A DNA stretch of 64,000 nucleotides, taken from Oricola nitratireducens (lineage in GTDB: Bacteria; Pseudomonadota; Alphaproteobacteria; Rhizobiales; Rhizobiaceae). The DNA lies in the NCBI RefSeq assembly GCF_014904745.1, contig NZ_JACZCS010000008.1, positions 248,001 through 312,000 of the forward strand, given 5' to 3'. The notes under the pieces are model-generated. The model was not told where the DNA came from. It saw only the letters and a program-made list of their open reading frames with translations, and did no database searches. Made by a program: the position numbers and the translations under genes. Shown piece by piece: positions 63,792 through 64,000 of this stretch. Each line of letters begins with the position of its first letter. Position 1 is the stretch's first letter.

Positions 63792-64000
63792 CTTCCACAT
63801 CGGACTTGCCGCTTGCCGGGCTGGTCGTGCTCGACATGAGTCAGTTTCTCTCCGGCCCGTACGCCACCCTTCGCCTGCAGGATCTGGGCGCGCGCGTCAT
63901 CAAGATCGAGCGTCCCGGCGCCGGCGACCTTTCGCGCAGCCTGTATCTGAGCGACACCGAGATCGGCGGGGATTCGACGATCTTCCACGCGATCAACCGC
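63788..64000 (+). CDS. Family III (CaiB/BaiF) CoA-transferase, 3'-truncated by window edge
   Basis: The first 71 residues: [44 protein letters not shown] is the family III N-terminus, with the usual VxDxSxxxxGPxxxxxLxDxGAxVIKIE pattern. The rest lies beyond the window. It overlaps the MaoC stop (ATGA). Confidence 0.88.
   Translation, partial: MTSTSDLPLAGLVVLDMSQFLSGPYATLRLQDLGARVIKIERPGAGDLSRSLYLSDTEIGGDSTIFHAINR

Overview
The window is a GC-rich chromosomal segment that reads as an alphaproteobacterium with a large catabolic repertoire, probably Hyphomicrobiales or a relative. This rests on the mix of two branched-chain-amino-acid-type ABC transporters, a polyamine-type ABC transporter, a BetI-like regulator, mmsA-type valine catabolism, mobA/mobR and an alphaproteobacterial-style chemotaxis operon. 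No 16S or tRNA gene is present, so the assignment is an inference. I see no phage, IS element, CRISPR array, rRNA or tRNA. Coding density is high, with many ATGA/TGATG overlaps inside operons.

Layout. (1) 1-5875 (+): a CoA-thioester degradation operon: ring-hydroxylating dioxygenase beta subunit (cut by the window edge), acyl-CoA ligase, thiolase-fold protein without the thiolase catalytic residues, DUF35 fused to a degenerate SDR, cyclase-family hydrolase and an SDR. (2) 5918-8240 (-): an MDR alcohol dehydrogenase and a kynureninase-like PLP enzyme. (3) 8490-14953 (+): FCD-GntR regulator, a VOC-cupin-cupin protein and a complete Liv-type ABC transporter. (4) 15040-34052: a large amine-catabolism region. 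The minus-strand operon holds two PYROXD2-like flavoproteins, a GcvT-like protein, a 79-aa protein and a PatD-like aldehyde dehydrogenase. The plus-strand operon holds a methyltransferase, a BetI-like repressor, a PotD-like binding protein and a flavin amine oxidase. Then come a GcvA-type LysR gene divergent from a BBOX-like dioxygenase and class II aldolase, PotABC-type transporter genes, a class III aminotransferase and a Rieske oxygenase. Three near-identical 16-bp operators (21227, 31275, 34077) lie in front of the operons around the BetI-like gene and suggest one regulon. (5) 34053-35117: about 1 kb without an intact gene, containing a decayed tartrate-dehydrogenase-type pseudogene and an AT-rich leader. 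(6) 35118-44831 (+): chemotaxis operon STAS-cheY-cheA-cheW-mcp-cheW-cheR-cheB plus a soluble coiled-coil protein. (7) 44915-51352: LysR gene divergent from a valine/isobutyrate operon (mmsA, acyl-CoA dehydrogenase, HIBYL-CoA hydrolase-like, mmsB, enoyl-CoA hydratase). (8) 51636-54253: mobR/mobA divergent pair for 3-hydroxybenzoate hydroxylation. (9) 54522-62445: LuxR-type regulator divergent from an operon in which two class II histone-deacetylase-like amidohydrolases bracket a second Liv-type ABC transporter. (10) 62446-64000: a gene-decay zone (racemase remnant, probably truncated small gene), then a MaoC-like hydratase and the start of a CoA-transferase behind a perfect palindrome.

How the parts fit. 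Regions 4 and 9 point to uptake and breakdown of amines. Region 4 supplies a polyamine-type importer, an amine oxidase, an aminotransferase, an aminobutyraldehyde dehydrogenase and enzymes of the methylated-amine type (Rieske oxygenase, BBOX-like dioxygenase, GcvT-like protein). Region 9 looks like import of an acylated amine followed by deacetylation. Neither cluster matches a pathway I can name end to end, so they are the best candidates for an undescribed system.
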